Part shown: positions 16,289 through 25,117 of the stretch, piece by piece
How the letters are laid out: every line of letters begins with the position of its first letter
Position numbering within the stretch: position 1 is the first letter of the stretch
Assembly (NCBI GenBank): GCA_035631315.1
Contig: DASQIZ010000095.1
Location: 68,692-132,691 of the forward strand
Origin: 40CM-2-70-7 sp035631315
Lineage (GTDB): Bacteria > Gemmatimonadota > Gemmatimonadetes > Gemmatimonadales > GWC2-71-9
Reading direction: 5' to 3'
Length of the DNA stretch: 64,000 bases
Notes under the pieces: model-generated
The model's input: only the letters and a program-made list of their open reading frames with translations
Told to the model about the DNA's origin: nothing
Databases searched by the model: none
Position numbers and translations under genes: made by a program

Positions 16289-17878
16289 CTACGCCCGCCA
16301 TACCGTCTCCCCACCGACCACCGTCAGCTTCGCCTCGGCGGACCGGAACGCCCCCCCATCGCCGCCAACCCCCCGCAGCGCCGGCTCGGACCAGGCGACC
16401 AGATCCGCCACCTGACCGGGCGCGAGGGTGCCGCCCATTCCGCCTCGTCCCGCCGCCACCCAGGCGGCCGCCGTGTACGCGTGAAGGACTTCATCGAACG
16501 GGAGCTTCTCGGTCGGTCGCCAGCCACTCGCCGGCGCCCCATCCCGGCCGATGCGGTCAAGGGCCGCGTACACGCCGTCCCGCGGATCGATGGTCTCGAC
16601 CGGCACATCGCTGCCGAACACCAACGCGGTCCCCGCCGACCGGAGAGAACGGAACGCATAGGCACCCACGCCGCGGTCTCCCCAGTGCCTGTCCACCAGA
16701 GGAATATCGGTAAGGAGGTGGGCCGGCTGCATCGAGGCGACGATCCCCGCGCGGGCGGCGCGTTGCAGATCGGCCGGATGCACCAGCTGGAAGTGCTCGA
16801 TGCGGTGCGCGATCGCGACGCGCGGGAGAGCTTCGATGATGTCCAGGGCCCGGCGGACAGCCGCGTCCCCGATGGCGTGGACCGTCGCGGCGATGCCGCC
16901 CTGCGCCGCCCGGGTCAGGGCCTCGCGGGCGTCCAGCTCCGACATGAGCGCGATGCCACGATCATTCGACCCCTCGTATGGCTCGAGGAGCAGCGCCGTC
17001 TGGCTTCCGAGAGCACCGTCGAGAAACAACTTTACCCCGCCCGTTACCAGCCACTCGGACCCCCAGCCACTTCGCAGTCCCACACGGAGCGCCGAGTCGA
17101 GCCCGTCGGCCGGCAGGTGAGAAAGCACTCGAAGTCGGAGGGCCCCCTCCTGCTCGAGCCGCTGGAACGCAGTCAGCGCATCGGCCCCCTCGACGTTCTG
17201 GATTCCCGTCACCCCCAACTGATGGGTGGCCGCCTGAGCCGCCCGGACCGCCTCCACCACCCGGTCTCGCCCCACCTTGGGGAGGTGCCGGTGCACGAGC
17301 CGCACCGCGTGTTCGAGGAGCAGGCCCGTGGGCTCACCAGCGGCATCGCGAACGATCCGGCCCCCTTCGGGGTCCCGGGTGCTGCGATCGATGCCACACC
17401 GGGCCAAGGCGACCGAGTTGACCCAGAGCGAGTGGACGTCATGGGAGTCGAACGCAGCTGGCGTGTTCGGGAGAACCTGGTCGAGGGCCTCGCGGGTGGG
17501 AGGAGCCTCCCAGCCGTTGGGATCGAACCCCTGTCCCTGGATCCACTCGTCGGTGACTACCCCCTTGGCGGCCCTGGCAACAGCCTCGGCGCGCGTCCGG
17601 CACCCGTTCAGGCTCACCCGCTGACGCCCAATGGCCCACTCGACGAAGTGGGTGTGGCCGTCCACGAATCCGGGGGTGACCAGGCAGTCCGGAAGTTCTA
17701 TGAGCGTGGGTGGTGGACCGCCGGCGACGGTGGCCGCGGCGCGAACGTCGGCGAACGTACCGGCCGCTTCGATTTTCCCCCCGCGCCACCACAGAGTATC
17801 GGCAGCGACCCCTGCCGACATGACCTTTTTTGCCCGGAGGAGGGTGGATGGAGGGGTCGGAGCTTGGGTTTTCAACAT
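16289..17878 (-). CDS. YtcJ-like amidohydrolase
   Basis: A 529-aa metal-dependent hydrolase of the amidohydrolase_3 (YtcJ) family. Metal ligands appear in VDGHTHFVEW, HAIGDAAVRRAL and HRIEHFQL, and the last Asp is in FGSDVPVETIDP. The motif DGALGSQTALLLEPY is also family-typical. Substrates of these enzymes are mostly unknown (formamide/N-substituted compounds). The start ATG at 17876-17878 follows a 187-bp non-coding gap. It ends 65 bp before the pyruvate kinase start and probably heads this minus-strand run. Confidence 0.88.
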   Translation of the reverse strand: MLKTQAPTPPSTLLRAKKVMSAGVAADTLWWRGGKIEAAGTFADVRAAATVAGGPPPTLIELPDCLVTPGFVDGHTHFVEWAIGRQRVSLNGCRTRAEAVARAAKGVVTDEWIQGQGFDPNGWEAPPTREALDQVLPNTPAAFDSHDVHSLWVNSVALARCGIDRSTRDPEGGRIVRDAAGEPTGLLLEHAVRLVHRHLPKVGRDRVVEAVRAAQAATHQLGVTGIQNVEGADALTAFQRLEQEGALRLRVLSHLPADGLDSALRVGLRSGWGSEWLVTGGVKLFLDGALGSQTALLLEPYEGSNDRGIALMSELDAREALTRAAQGGIAATVHAIGDAAVRRALDIIEALPRVAIAHRIEHFQLVHPADLQRAARAGIVASMQPAHLLTDIPLVDRHWGDRGVGAYAFRSLRSAGTALVFGSDVPVETIDPRDGVYAALDRIGRDGAPASGWRPTEKLPFDEVLHAYTAAAWVAAGRGGMGGTLAPGQVADLVAWSEPALRGVGGDGGAFRSAEAKLTVVGGETVWRA

Positions 17879-18066
17879 TCCTTCCAGATTGGCGAGGTGT
17901 GGATAAGTCAGAGTTTAGGTGCTGGTTTCCTGACCACCACGATCGGCCGACGGTGTGGCTGGTAAGTGATTATTTCAAAACAGTGTGTGGCGGCGGCGTT
18001 CACCTGGTTTCTCACGCCGCATGGCTCTGCATACGCCTGCATAAACATACGCACACGTGAATAGAG
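17879..18066. other. Intergenic gap, probable promoter region of the amidohydrolase run
   Basis: This 188-bp gap separates two minus-strand genes. It holds a relatively AT-rich patch around 17966-17985 and a cluster of short direct repeats at 18027-18052 (two copies of CTGCATA and two of CATACGC). The repeats could be a regulator site, but no known consensus fits, and no confident promoter can be named. Confidence 0.3.
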
Positions 18067-18528
18067 CTACCGCAGGACCTCGATGGTACGCCCTTCCAGC
18101 CTGCGGCGGTACTCCTGGAGCACGTGAATGGTCCGTTGGATGGCGGTGGCGGGCATGCCTTCGATGGTGCGGGCCGAAAGACGGCGCTCGAGCTGGCCCA
18201 CCCGCAAGAGCACTTCGAGGCCATGGCGGGTGAGGGTCACCCGGACTCCCCTGTCGTCGTCCTGGTCCGGTGTGGTCTCCACAAGGCCCTTCGCCTCGAG
18301 TCGCTGAATGAACGTCGTCGCGGCCGCCCGCGTGATCCCCAGCGCCTCGGCGACCTCCCGGGGCCTGATCCCGTCCGGGCCACCCTGATCGACCGCGTAG
18401 AGGGCCGTGTGGGCCCGATGCGTGAGCCCGTAGGTGCGGAAGGCTCGGTCCCCTGCCCGCTCCACAGCCGACTGGGCCGCGGTCAGGGCGTCGGTGAGCT
18501 GCAACGCCAACTCAGAACGATCGCTCAC
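18067..18528 (-). CDS. MarR family transcriptional regulator
   Basis: A 153-aa winged-helix regulator. The recognition part reads GIRPREVAEALGITRAAATTFIQRLEAKGLVET, followed by the beta wing DQDDDRGVRVTLTRHGLEVL, both standard for MarR. It is transcribed away from an ABC exporter ATPase across a 156-bp AT-rich region containing a palindrome, so it probably represses itself and/or the exporter in response to a small molecule. The ligand is unknown. Confidence 0.9.
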   Translation of the reverse strand: MSDRSELALQLTDALTAAQSAVERAGDRAFRTYGLTHRAHTALYAVDQGGPDGIRPREVAEALGITRAAATTFIQRLEAKGLVETTPDQDDDRGVRVTLTRHGLEVLLRVGQLERRLSARTIEGMPATAIQRTIHVLQEYRRRLEGRTIEVLR

Positions 18529-18606
18529 GCGGCTCCCCCAGCACTGACCGACTCACCGACTTGGCGGTCTTCGCGCCCGGCTTAGCGACACCCGCCCTCA
18601 CCGTTT

Positions 18607-18645
18607 GTTAACATGTTGACTGTTAATATATAAACGATCTGTAGA
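18607..18645 (+). promoter_or_regulatory. Candidate promoter and MarR-type operator before the ABC exporter
   Basis: In the divergent gap, a near-perfect 14-bp palindrome GTTAACATGTTGAC (18607-18620) overlaps a -35-like TTGACT (18616-18621). A weak -10-like TGTAGA (18640-18645) follows at 18-bp spacing. Binding of a MarR dimer at this palindrome would block RNA polymerase. Only the sequence is seen; the link to the adjacent MarR gene is inferred. Confidence 0.45.
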
Positions 18646-18684
18646 CTCCCGCAAGTCCCCGCCCCGCCTAGATTGTCGAGGCCC

Positions 18685-19407
18685 ATGCTCAAAGTCAGCG
18701 GTCTCACCCGCCTGTACGACCAGCTCGTCGCGGTCGAGGATTTGTCGTTTTCGGTAGCGCCCGGAGAGGTGCTGGGACTCGTCGGACCGAACGGCGCCGG
18801 GAAGACCACCACCCTGCGGTCCCTCTGCGGGGTCATCCAGCCGACGCGGGGGACCATCGAAATCGGAGGGGTGGATTTGGGGCGGGACCCGGTCCGGGCC
18901 AAGAACCAGATCGCCTTCATGCCGGACGAGCCCCACCTGTTCGACTACCTCACCGTCGAAGAGCACCTCCGATTCACCGCCCGGCTGTACAAGGCCACCG
19001 CTGCCGAGGACCGGATCCCTGCCCTGCTGACGGAGCTGGAGCTGTCCGAAAAGGCTTCCGCCCTCCCGACCGAGCTGTCCCGCGGGATGCGCCAGAAACT
19101 GGTGATCGCCTGCGGCCTGATCCATGACCCGAAGGCCCTGGTGTTCGACGAACCCCTGACCGGGTTGGACCCGGCAGGCATCCGGCGGATGAAGCAGACC
19201 ATCGTGGACCGCGCCCGTCAGGGCGCGGCTGTCCTCCTGTCCTCCCACCTGCTCCACCTGGTCGAAGAGATCTGCACCCGGGTCCTGATCCTCCAACGGG
19301 GCCGGATGGTGGCCATCGGGACCATCACGGAGATCCTCGCCGGCCGCCCCGACCTCCAGGGGAAGAGCCTCGAGGACATCTTCCTCGCCCTCACCGGGAC
19401 GACTTAG
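18685..19407 (+). CDS. ABC transporter ATP-binding protein
   Basis: A 240-aa ABC ATPase. Walker A GPNGAGKTT, the signature ELSRGMRQK (a LSGGQ variant), Walker B LVFDEPLTGLD and the switch His in LLSSHLLHLVEE are all present. This form (CcmA/DrrA-like) typically powers two-component exporters. I use the ATG at 18685-18687 (MLKVSGLTRLYD); a TTG four codons upstream is possible. The permease gene begins 8 bp downstream. Confidence 0.93.
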   Translation: MLKVSGLTRLYDQLVAVEDLSFSVAPGEVLGLVGPNGAGKTTTLRSLCGVIQPTRGTIEIGGVDLGRDPVRAKNQIAFMPDEPHLFDYLTVEEHLRFTARLYKATAAEDRIPALLTELELSEKASALPTELSRGMRQKLVIACGLIHDPKALVFDEPLTGLDPAGIRRMKQTIVDRARQGAAVLLSSHLLHLVEEICTRVLILQRGRMVAIGTITEILAGRPDLQGKSLEDIFLALTGTT

Positions 19408-19415
19408 GGGACGGG

Positions 19416-21143
19416 GTGATTGCCGCGGCGCTGTACCTCAGCCGGCGGACCTGGGCCAACTCCCTCCGGGTGCGATTGAAGCGGCTCCGCCAGCCGAAAT
19501 ACATGGCCGGCTTTTCAGCGGGGCTGTTCTACCTGTGGTTCATGTTCCTCCGCCCCGGCGGGGCCGTCAGCGCGCTCAACCTGCTGGAGCGGGAGTCGCA
19601 AGAGACGGTCGCGATTCTCTTCCTTGGCGCCATCCTGGTCCTGAATTGGGCCATGCAGACCAGCGAAACCCCGTTTCCCTTCACCCTGGCCGAGACGCAG
19701 TTCCTGTTCGCGGCGCCCATGACGCGCCGGCAGGTCCTGCTCTTCAAGATCTTCCGCTCCCAGATGGGGCTCGTCATCTCGGCCGTGGTCACCGTGTTCC
19801 TGTTCCGTCGTGGTGCCTGGAGCCTCGCGACGGTGATCCACGCCGTGGGCCTCTGGCTCGGGTACGCCGTCCTGAACCTCAACGGCGCGGGCATGGGGCT
19901 GCTGCGCCTCTCTCTGGCGCAGTACGGGGTGGCGGGCGCGAAACGCCGCATCGGGACGCTCGCGGTGTTCGCGTGTGCCGCGGGAGCCATCTGGTGGGTC
20001 GGGCGACAGCAGGTCCCGGTGATATCGGCGGCGTTCGACACGGGATGGCGCGCGGGGTTCGCCGCGCTGACGCAGGTCCTGCACGCCGGTGGAGGCGCCA
20101 TCCTGTCCTGGCCTCTGCGCGCGGTGGTTGACCCATTCCTGGCCCGCACCCCCGGCGAGCTGCTCTCGGCGCTACCCGCGGGGCTCCTGGTGCTCGGCAT
20201 CCACGTGTGGTGGGTGGTGGGCTCGTCCATCGCCTTCGAGGAGGCGGCCACCGACCACGCCCAGCGCACCGCGAAGCGCATCGCGTCCATCCGCGCGGGC
20301 CGCGGGTGGACGGAGCCGCGGTCGAGCCGGAGCAAGCCCCTCACGTCCGCCGCGCTCGACCTCCGGGGGTCCGCCGCGGGCGCCATCGTCTGGAAGAACC
20401 GCCTCGGCATCAAGCGCGAGTTCACCATCCGCTCGCTGGTTCTCGTGGGCATCGCGACGGTCGCCGGGGTCATGTCCCTGCGGGGTGCGCGGCTCTCGTC
20501 CGCCGATCTCCTCGGTGCGTTTCTCCTCTTCGGCGCCGGGATGGTCACGCTCCTCGGTCCCCTCGCGCTGCGCTTCGACCTCCGCCGCGACCTGGAGATG
20601 CTAGAGGTGCTGAAGACCTATCCCGTGCGGGGACGCACCGTGGTGACGGGAGAGGTGGGTGCCCTCGTCCTGGTCCTGTCGCTCGTCGCCGGCGGGCTCA
20701 CGACGGCCGCGTTCCTGCTCACGATCCCCAACGACTCATTGCCACCGCTCGTCGACCGGCTGGCCATCCTCGTCAGCGCGCTCTCCGGGATCCCGGCCGT
20801 GATCGCCGTCTTCGTCCTGGTGCAGAACACGTCGGTGCTGCTCTTCCCCGCGTGGGTGACGGTGGGTCCGCAGCGGGCCGTCGGCCTCGAGGCGACCGGT
20901 CAACGGCTTCTGCTGACCATCGGATCTCTCATCGCGCTGGTCGTGGCGCTGGTGCCCGCGGCGGCGCTGTTCGGCCTGGTGATGTGGTTGAGCGATTCGC
21001 TGGTCGGCGGGCCCTGGTCGGTGGCGCTGGGTGCGATCACTGGTGCGGCGACGGTGGGTGCGGAGTGCTGGCTGGCGGTGCAACTGCTGGGCGGCGTGTT
21101 CGACCGGATGGATCCCTCGTCAGCGGGAATCCCGACGGCCTAG
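19416..21143 (+). CDS. Putative ABC exporter membrane subunit
   Basis: A 575-aa protein with about ten or more membrane helices and few charged residues outside loops at about 275-330. It begins with GTG at 19416 preceded by AGGGGACG, just after the ATPase stop, so the two form an exporter. It resembles the large 'putative ABC exporter' permeases rather than classic ABC-2 proteins; this is judged from layout, not from a motif. Its stop overlaps the stop of the convergent zinc-ribbon gene. Confidence 0.75.
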   Translation: MIAAALYLSRRTWANSLRVRLKRLRQPKYMAGFSAGLFYLWFMFLRPGGAVSALNLLERESQETVAILFLGAILVLNWAMQTSETPFPFTLAETQFLFAAPMTRRQVLLFKIFRSQMGLVISAVVTVFLFRRGAWSLATVIHAVGLWLGYAVLNLNGAGMGLLRLSLAQYGVAGAKRRIGTLAVFACAAGAIWWVGRQQVPVISAAFDTGWRAGFAALTQVLHAGGGAILSWPLRAVVDPFLARTPGELLSALPAGLLVLGIHVWWVVGSSIAFEEAATDHAQRTAKRIASIRAGRGWTEPRSSRSKPLTSAALDLRGSAAGAIVWKNRLGIKREFTIRSLVLVGIATVAGVMSLRGARLSSADLLGAFLLFGAGMVTLLGPLALRFDLRRDLEMLEVLKTYPVRGRTVVTGEVGALVLVLSLVAGGLTTAAFLLTIPNDSLPPLVDRLAILVSALSGIPAVIAVFVLVQNTSVLLFPAWVTVGPQRAVGLEATGQRLLLTIGSLIALVVALVPAAALFGLVMWLSDSLVGGPWSVALGAITGAATVGAECWLAVQLLGGVFDRMDPSSAGIPTA

Positions 21144-21502
21144 CAAAGCTCCGTCCAGTCGACCTCGGACGTCGCATTGCAGCGGTCGCACTTGAGATCG
21201 TGCGGACGTCCCGTAAAATCCTGACGCTCGGAACACTTGGGGCACACGGCGTAGGTGGTCACGAGGTCACGCCCCTGCCCGCCCAGCGTGGGCCGCAGGA
21301 CGCCGGTGCGCACCACGATGCTCCAGCGCTTGGGCTCTTCCTGACGCACGCGCACGTCGTGGAGCGAGAGTCTGATGCGGCGGTTTTGCACCGCCACCAC
21401 CACGGACTCTTCTCCGACCGCTTCCACGATCGGGTACCACGCGCCGCGCCGGAGTGTGTCAGCAATCCGGTCGGTGCACCGGGCCCAGCCAAGTTGTGCC
21501 AT
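21140..21502 (-). CDS. Zinc-ribbon protein, unknown function (paralog 1)
   Basis: A 120-aa protein whose C-terminus carries a CPKC...CDRC zinc ribbon and whose centre reads RRGAWYPIVEAVGEESVVVAVQ and later KRWSIV. It is clearly related to the gene at 22186-22563: both share RRGAWYP, RWS(I/V)V, the TY.VCP.C ribbon with RP.DL.CDRC, and a final W(T/D)EL. The two copies bracket the MOSC-like gene. The domain before the ribbon looks like a small beta barrel (about 15-75). No function is known to me. Confidence 0.75.
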   Translation of the reverse strand: MAQLGWARCTDRIADTLRRGAWYPIVEAVGEESVVVAVQNRRIRLSLHDVRVRQEEPKRWSIVVRTGVLRPTLGGQGRDLVTTYAVCPKCSERQDFTGRPHDLKCDRCNATSEVDWTELC

Positions 21503-21553
21503 TGAGTGCCCTCTCCCGTCGCAAGAAGATACTCCTTTCCACTAGATTCCGTT

Positions 21554-22132
21554 ATGCGACCGATCGGCCGACTGATCCTCCTGCAAGTCCAGCGCACCAC
21601 CCTCAAAACCGGCGTCAAACCGGACCGGACCTACGATCCGGCACCCCTGCTACACGTACCGCGCGCGGCGGTGAGTCCTGACGGCGTGATGGGCTGGAGT
21701 GACCGGGACGCCTGGGTGGTCGACATCCATCACCGCGCCCACCCCAGCACCAAGAACGGCGACGGCGTGCATGGCGTCTCGGTCGGATTCACGTCCCACT
21801 ACGAGGCGATGCGGGACCGGTTCGGCGATATCATGACGGTGGGGTGCGCCGGCGAGAACATGATCGCCGAGACCGACACGATGATCACCTGGGAAGCAAT
21901 CGCGCGCGGGCTCGTCATCACCGGCACCGATGGAACCGAGAAGGTCCGGCTGACGGCGTTGAAGGCCGCCGAGCCGTGCCGGCCCTTCACGGCGTGGGCG
22001 CAGGGGAGGCAGGTCGAGTCGAAAGTGCTCAAGGAGAATCTGCAGTTTCTCCAGGACGGGATGCGGGGCTTTTATCTGCAGGCGGAGAGCAGCGCCTTCG
22101 TCGAACCTGGAGACATCCTCAGCGCCATGTGA
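21554..22132 (+). CDS. MOSC-domain-like protein
   Basis: A 192-aa protein. GVSVGFTSHYEAMRDRFG, CAGENMI (GEN motif), GLVITGT and AEPCRPFTAWA follow the order of MOSC domains (molybdenum-cofactor sulfurase C-terminal type), which bind sulfur or sulfurated cofactor. The usual catalytic Cys would be the one in PCRPF. I choose the ATG at 21554-21556 (MRPIGRLILLQV), since upstream in-frame codons are unlike the family; no clear ribosome binding site is seen. It is divergent from the first zinc-ribbon gene (51-bp gap) and is followed by a strong terminator. Confidence 0.7.
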   Translation: MRPIGRLILLQVQRTTLKTGVKPDRTYDPAPLLHVPRAAVSPDGVMGWSDRDAWVVDIHHRAHPSTKNGDGVHGVSVGFTSHYEAMRDRFGDIMTVGCAGENMIAETDTMITWEAIARGLVITGTDGTEKVRLTALKAAEPCRPFTAWAQGRQVESKVLKENLQFLQDGMRGFYLQAESSAFVEPGDILSAM

Positions 22133-22166
22133 AAAAAAAGGGAGCTTCTCTCGAAGCTCCCTTTCG
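22132..22166. terminator. Bidirectional rho-independent terminator
   Basis: A run of eight A (22132-22139) is followed by the perfect hairpin GGGAGCTTC / GAAGCTCCC (arms 22140-22148 and 22153-22161, loop TCTC) and TTTCG. It can stop the MOSC gene from the left and, through the A-run read on the other strand, the zinc-ribbon gene from the right. Confidence 0.85.
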
Positions 22167-22185
22167 TTTCCTGAATCCTTTCCTG

Positions 22186-22563
22186 CTAGCTCAACTCATC
22201 CCAGGCTACCGCTGCGCGCTGATGGCAACGGTCGCACACCAAATCCGCGGGACGCATCTCAAAACCTTGGCGGTGCCGGCACGCGGGACAGACGCCGTAG
22301 GTGAGCGGGAAGTCCCGGTTGAGCCGGCGCATGGTGGCGGGCTCGCAGTGCACCACGCTCCAGCGCTCGGGTGGATGATATCGAAGCTCGAGGAAGCGAC
22401 GATCGACCGGCACGTTCTGCCGGTTGACGTCCAGTACGACGATGCTCGAGGTGGACACTCTCACGACGGGGTACCAGGCACCCCGTCGAAGTGCGTACGC
22501 GCCGGAGGGACCGACGCGGGCCCAACCCTTCGGTTGGAGCCGGGTGGGGGCTATCGCTGTCAT
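22186..22563 (-). CDS. Zinc-ribbon protein, unknown function (paralog 2)
   Basis: A 125-aa paralog of the gene at 21140-21502. It has an N-terminal beta-rich part with RRGAWYPVVRVSTSSIVVLDV, the RWSVV stretch, and a C-terminal ribbon with CPACRHRQ and CDRCHQ (C-x2-C pairs about 15 residues apart), ending WDELS. A perfect CRP-type palindrome lies 33-50 bp upstream of its start, suggesting nutritional or redox control. Function unknown. Confidence 0.75.
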   Translation of the reverse strand: MTAIAPTRLQPKGWARVGPSGAYALRRGAWYPVVRVSTSSIVVLDVNRQNVPVDRRFLELRYHPPERWSVVHCEPATMRRLNRDFPLTYGVCPACRHRQGFEMRPADLVCDRCHQRAAVAWDELS

Positions 22564-22595
22564 TCCCGAGATTTAACTGACGGTGCCGCCTGGCG

Positions 22596-22613
22596 TTGTG
22601 ACAAACCTCACAA
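22596..22613. promoter_or_regulatory. CRP/FNR-family binding site (perfect palindrome)
   Basis: TTGTGA-N6-TCACAA matches the CRP consensus TGTGA-N6-TCACA exactly on both arms. It lies between the ribonucleotide reductase stop and the start of the second zinc-ribbon gene, at -33 to -50 relative to that gene's ATG. CRP-family regulators are widespread; that one binds here is an inference. Confidence 0.6.
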
Positions 22614-22624
22614 TTTCTTGAGGC

Positions 22625-25117
22625 TCAGCCGCACTCACTGAAGCCGCAGACGTGGCATTTGGCGCACCCCTCGATGAACGCGAGCTGCGAGCCGCAATCC
22701 GGGCAGGCGCCGATGAAGTCCTGCGCCCCCTCTCCTTCCCGCTGTCCGAGGGTCCCCTCGGCGCCGGTGATCACTTCGCGCGCGGGGACGACGGCCGGGC
22801 CCGCCGAGCCGGCGAGCAGCTCCTGCTGAATGCCGTGCTTCTCGTTCATCCACTTCTCGATCGCGATGCCGATGGCATCCGGAACGGACAGGACCTTGTT
22901 CGGCCCGAGCCCCACCACGCGGTCCGACGAGATGCCGCGCAGCTGGCGGTGGATCTCCTTCATCGGAATGCCGGAACGGAGCGAGAGCGAAATGAGGCGG
23001 CCCATCGCTTCGACGTCGGCCATGATCGGCGCGCCGGCCTTGCCGAGTGACGCGAAGACCTCGAAGGCCTGACCCTTGTCGTCTTCGGTGATGGTGACGT
23101 ACATGGTGCCCAGCGGCGTCTCGACCCGGCGCGTGGCGCCGCGGAGGAGATCGGGGCGCGAGCGCTTGGCGCGGCGCTGGAGGTTCTCGGCCTCGGCGTC
23201 GTGCAGCTGCGCGCGGGTCCGCTCGAGCTCAGCCTCGAGCTCCGCGATGCGGCCGGCGGTCTCGGCGACTTCGGCCCGCGAGGCTTCCACGGGAGCCGCC
23301 GAACCAGACTCGGTAGCATGCTCCTGTACCTTCTTGGCCGTCGTGCCCGTCGAGAGCACCTGGCCCTCGCGCGCGCCGTCGCGATACACGGTTACGCCCT
23401 TGCAGCCGAGCTTGAATGCGTCGCGGTAGATCTTCTCGACGTACTCCTCAGTGGCTTCATGCGAGAAATTGCAGGTCTTGGAGATCGCCGAATCGGTGAA
23501 CTCCTGGAAAGCGGCCTGCATCTGGATGTGCCATTCCGGCGTTACGTCGTGCGCGGTCACGAAGGTCCGCTGCCACTTGGCCGGCACTTCGTCGAAGTGG
23601 ATGTGCCCCGCCTCCGCGATCCTCTGCATCAGGTCTTCAGAGTACCAGCCTTCACGCTTGGCGACGGCGACGAACTGCTCGTTGACGTCGGGCATCAGCG
23701 CACCGGCCTGGTTCCGCAGGAACGCCACGGCGAAGAGCGGCTCGATCCCGGACGAGCACCCCGAAATGATCGAGATGGTGCCGGTCGGGGCAACGGTCGT
23801 CAGGTTGCAGTTCCGGAGCTTCCGCATCGGGCGGATCCGCTCGCCCTTGGAGCCGCGGGTGCAGGTCGCGTCCGGTCCCCAGATCGACTTGTCCCACTCC
23901 GCGAATGGGCCACGCTGCGTCGCGAGCTTCTCGGACGCCACGAGGGACTCTTCCTCGATGAACGCCATCATCTTCTTGCCGAGCGCGACACCCTCCTCGG
24001 AGTTATACGGGATCCCGAGCTCGACCAGGAGGTCGGCCCATCCCATCACGCCCAGCCCGACGCGCCGGATCCGCTTGGCGAGATCGTCGATCTCGGGCAG
24101 CGGGTACTTGTTCGCGTCGATGACGTTGTCGAGGAAGTGCGTGCAGAGGTGGACCACCGTGCGCAGGCGGTCCCAGTCCACGTCCCCGTTCTTGACGAAG
24201 AGGCCGAGGTTGATCGAGCCCAGGTTGCAGACGTCGTAGGGCAGGAGCGGCTGCTCGCCACACGGGTTGGTCGCCTCGTAGCTGCCGAGGTGCGGGACCG
24301 GGTTGTAGTAGTTGGCGCGGTCGATGAAGTACACACCCGGCTCACCGGTCTGCCACGCGCCGTGCACGATCTTGCGGAAGACTTCACGCGCGTCGAGCTG
24401 CCCGACGACCTTCTTCGACTTCGGGTGGATCAGGTCGTACTTGGAGCCCGCCTCCACCGCCTGCATGAACGCGTCGGTCACGGCGACCGAGATGTTGAAG
24501 TTGGTCACCTGTGTGAGGTCTTCCTTGCAGGTGATGAACTCCATGATGTCGGGATGGTCGACGCGCAGGATGCCCATATTGGCGCCCCGCCGCGTGCCGC
24601 CCTGCTTCACGACGTCGGTAGACGCGTCATACAGCTTCATGAACGAGACCGGCCCCGACGCGACACCCATGGTGGAGCGGACGACGTCGTTCTTGGGGCG
24701 GAGGCGTGAGAAGGAGAAGCCGGTGCCGCCACCGGACTGATGCACCAGCGCCATGGAGCGCAGGGTGTCGTAGATCCCGCTCTTCCCGTTCGAGAGGGCG
24801 TCCTCCACCGGGAGCACGAAGCAGGCGGACAGCTGGCCGAGGGGGCGCCCGGCGTTCATCAGGGTGGGCGAATTCGGCATCCAGACCCGCGTCGCCATCA
24901 GCTCGAAGAAGGTCTCCGCCACGGCGGCCACGGCCTTCTCCGAAGCGCCGTACTTGGCGTCGGGAGCGGCGATGGTACGGGCCACGCGCCAGAAAAGGTC
25001 TTCCGCCTTCTCTGTCGGCTTGCCGGCGTCGTCCTTGACGAGATACCGTTTCTCGAGAACGGTGAGGGCGTTGGCGCTCAGGTCGAGCGCACCTTTACGG
25101 GAATTGGAAGCAGTCAT
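22625..25117 (-). CDS. nrdJ: Vitamin B12-dependent (class II) ribonucleoside-diphosphate reductase
   Basis: An 830-aa oxygen-independent reductase making deoxynucleotides with adenosylcobalamin. It has SACFVLP (first redox Cys), HQSGGGTGFSFSRLRP, the active-site NPCGEQPLLPYDVCNLGSINL (Asn, Cys and Glu) and PTGTISIISGCSSGIEP. A charged helix (about 590-645) leads to a TSCPD-like domain, and the tail has two CxxC-type zinc pairs (CPDCG, CAKCHVCGFSECG). These features separate it from class I enzymes. It is read as a single gene; no cobalamin riboswitch is evident upstream. Confidence 0.95.
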   Translation of the reverse strand: MTASNSRKGALDLSANALTVLEKRYLVKDDAGKPTEKAEDLFWRVARTIAAPDAKYGASEKAVAAVAETFFELMATRVWMPNSPTLMNAGRPLGQLSACFVLPVEDALSNGKSGIYDTLRSMALVHQSGGGTGFSFSRLRPKNDVVRSTMGVASGPVSFMKLYDASTDVVKQGGTRRGANMGILRVDHPDIMEFITCKEDLTQVTNFNISVAVTDAFMQAVEAGSKYDLIHPKSKKVVGQLDAREVFRKIVHGAWQTGEPGVYFIDRANYYNPVPHLGSYEATNPCGEQPLLPYDVCNLGSINLGLFVKNGDVDWDRLRTVVHLCTHFLDNVIDANKYPLPEIDDLAKRIRRVGLGVMGWADLLVELGIPYNSEEGVALGKKMMAFIEEESLVASEKLATQRGPFAEWDKSIWGPDATCTRGSKGERIRPMRKLRNCNLTTVAPTGTISIISGCSSGIEPLFAVAFLRNQAGALMPDVNEQFVAVAKREGWYSEDLMQRIAEAGHIHFDEVPAKWQRTFVTAHDVTPEWHIQMQAAFQEFTDSAISKTCNFSHEATEEYVEKIYRDAFKLGCKGVTVYRDGAREGQVLSTGTTAKKVQEHATESGSAAPVEASRAEVAETAGRIAELEAELERTRAQLHDAEAENLQRRAKRSRPDLLRGATRRVETPLGTMYVTITEDDKGQAFEVFASLGKAGAPIMADVEAMGRLISLSLRSGIPMKEIHRQLRGISSDRVVGLGPNKVLSVPDAIGIAIEKWMNEKHGIQQELLAGSAGPAVVPAREVITGAEGTLGQREGEGAQDFIGACPDCGSQLAFIEGCAKCHVCGFSECG

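Noticed and set aside
17830..18060. A 76-codon plus-strand frame after the amidohydrolase
   Set aside because: It antisense-overlaps the amidohydrolase and has no domain or ribosome binding site.
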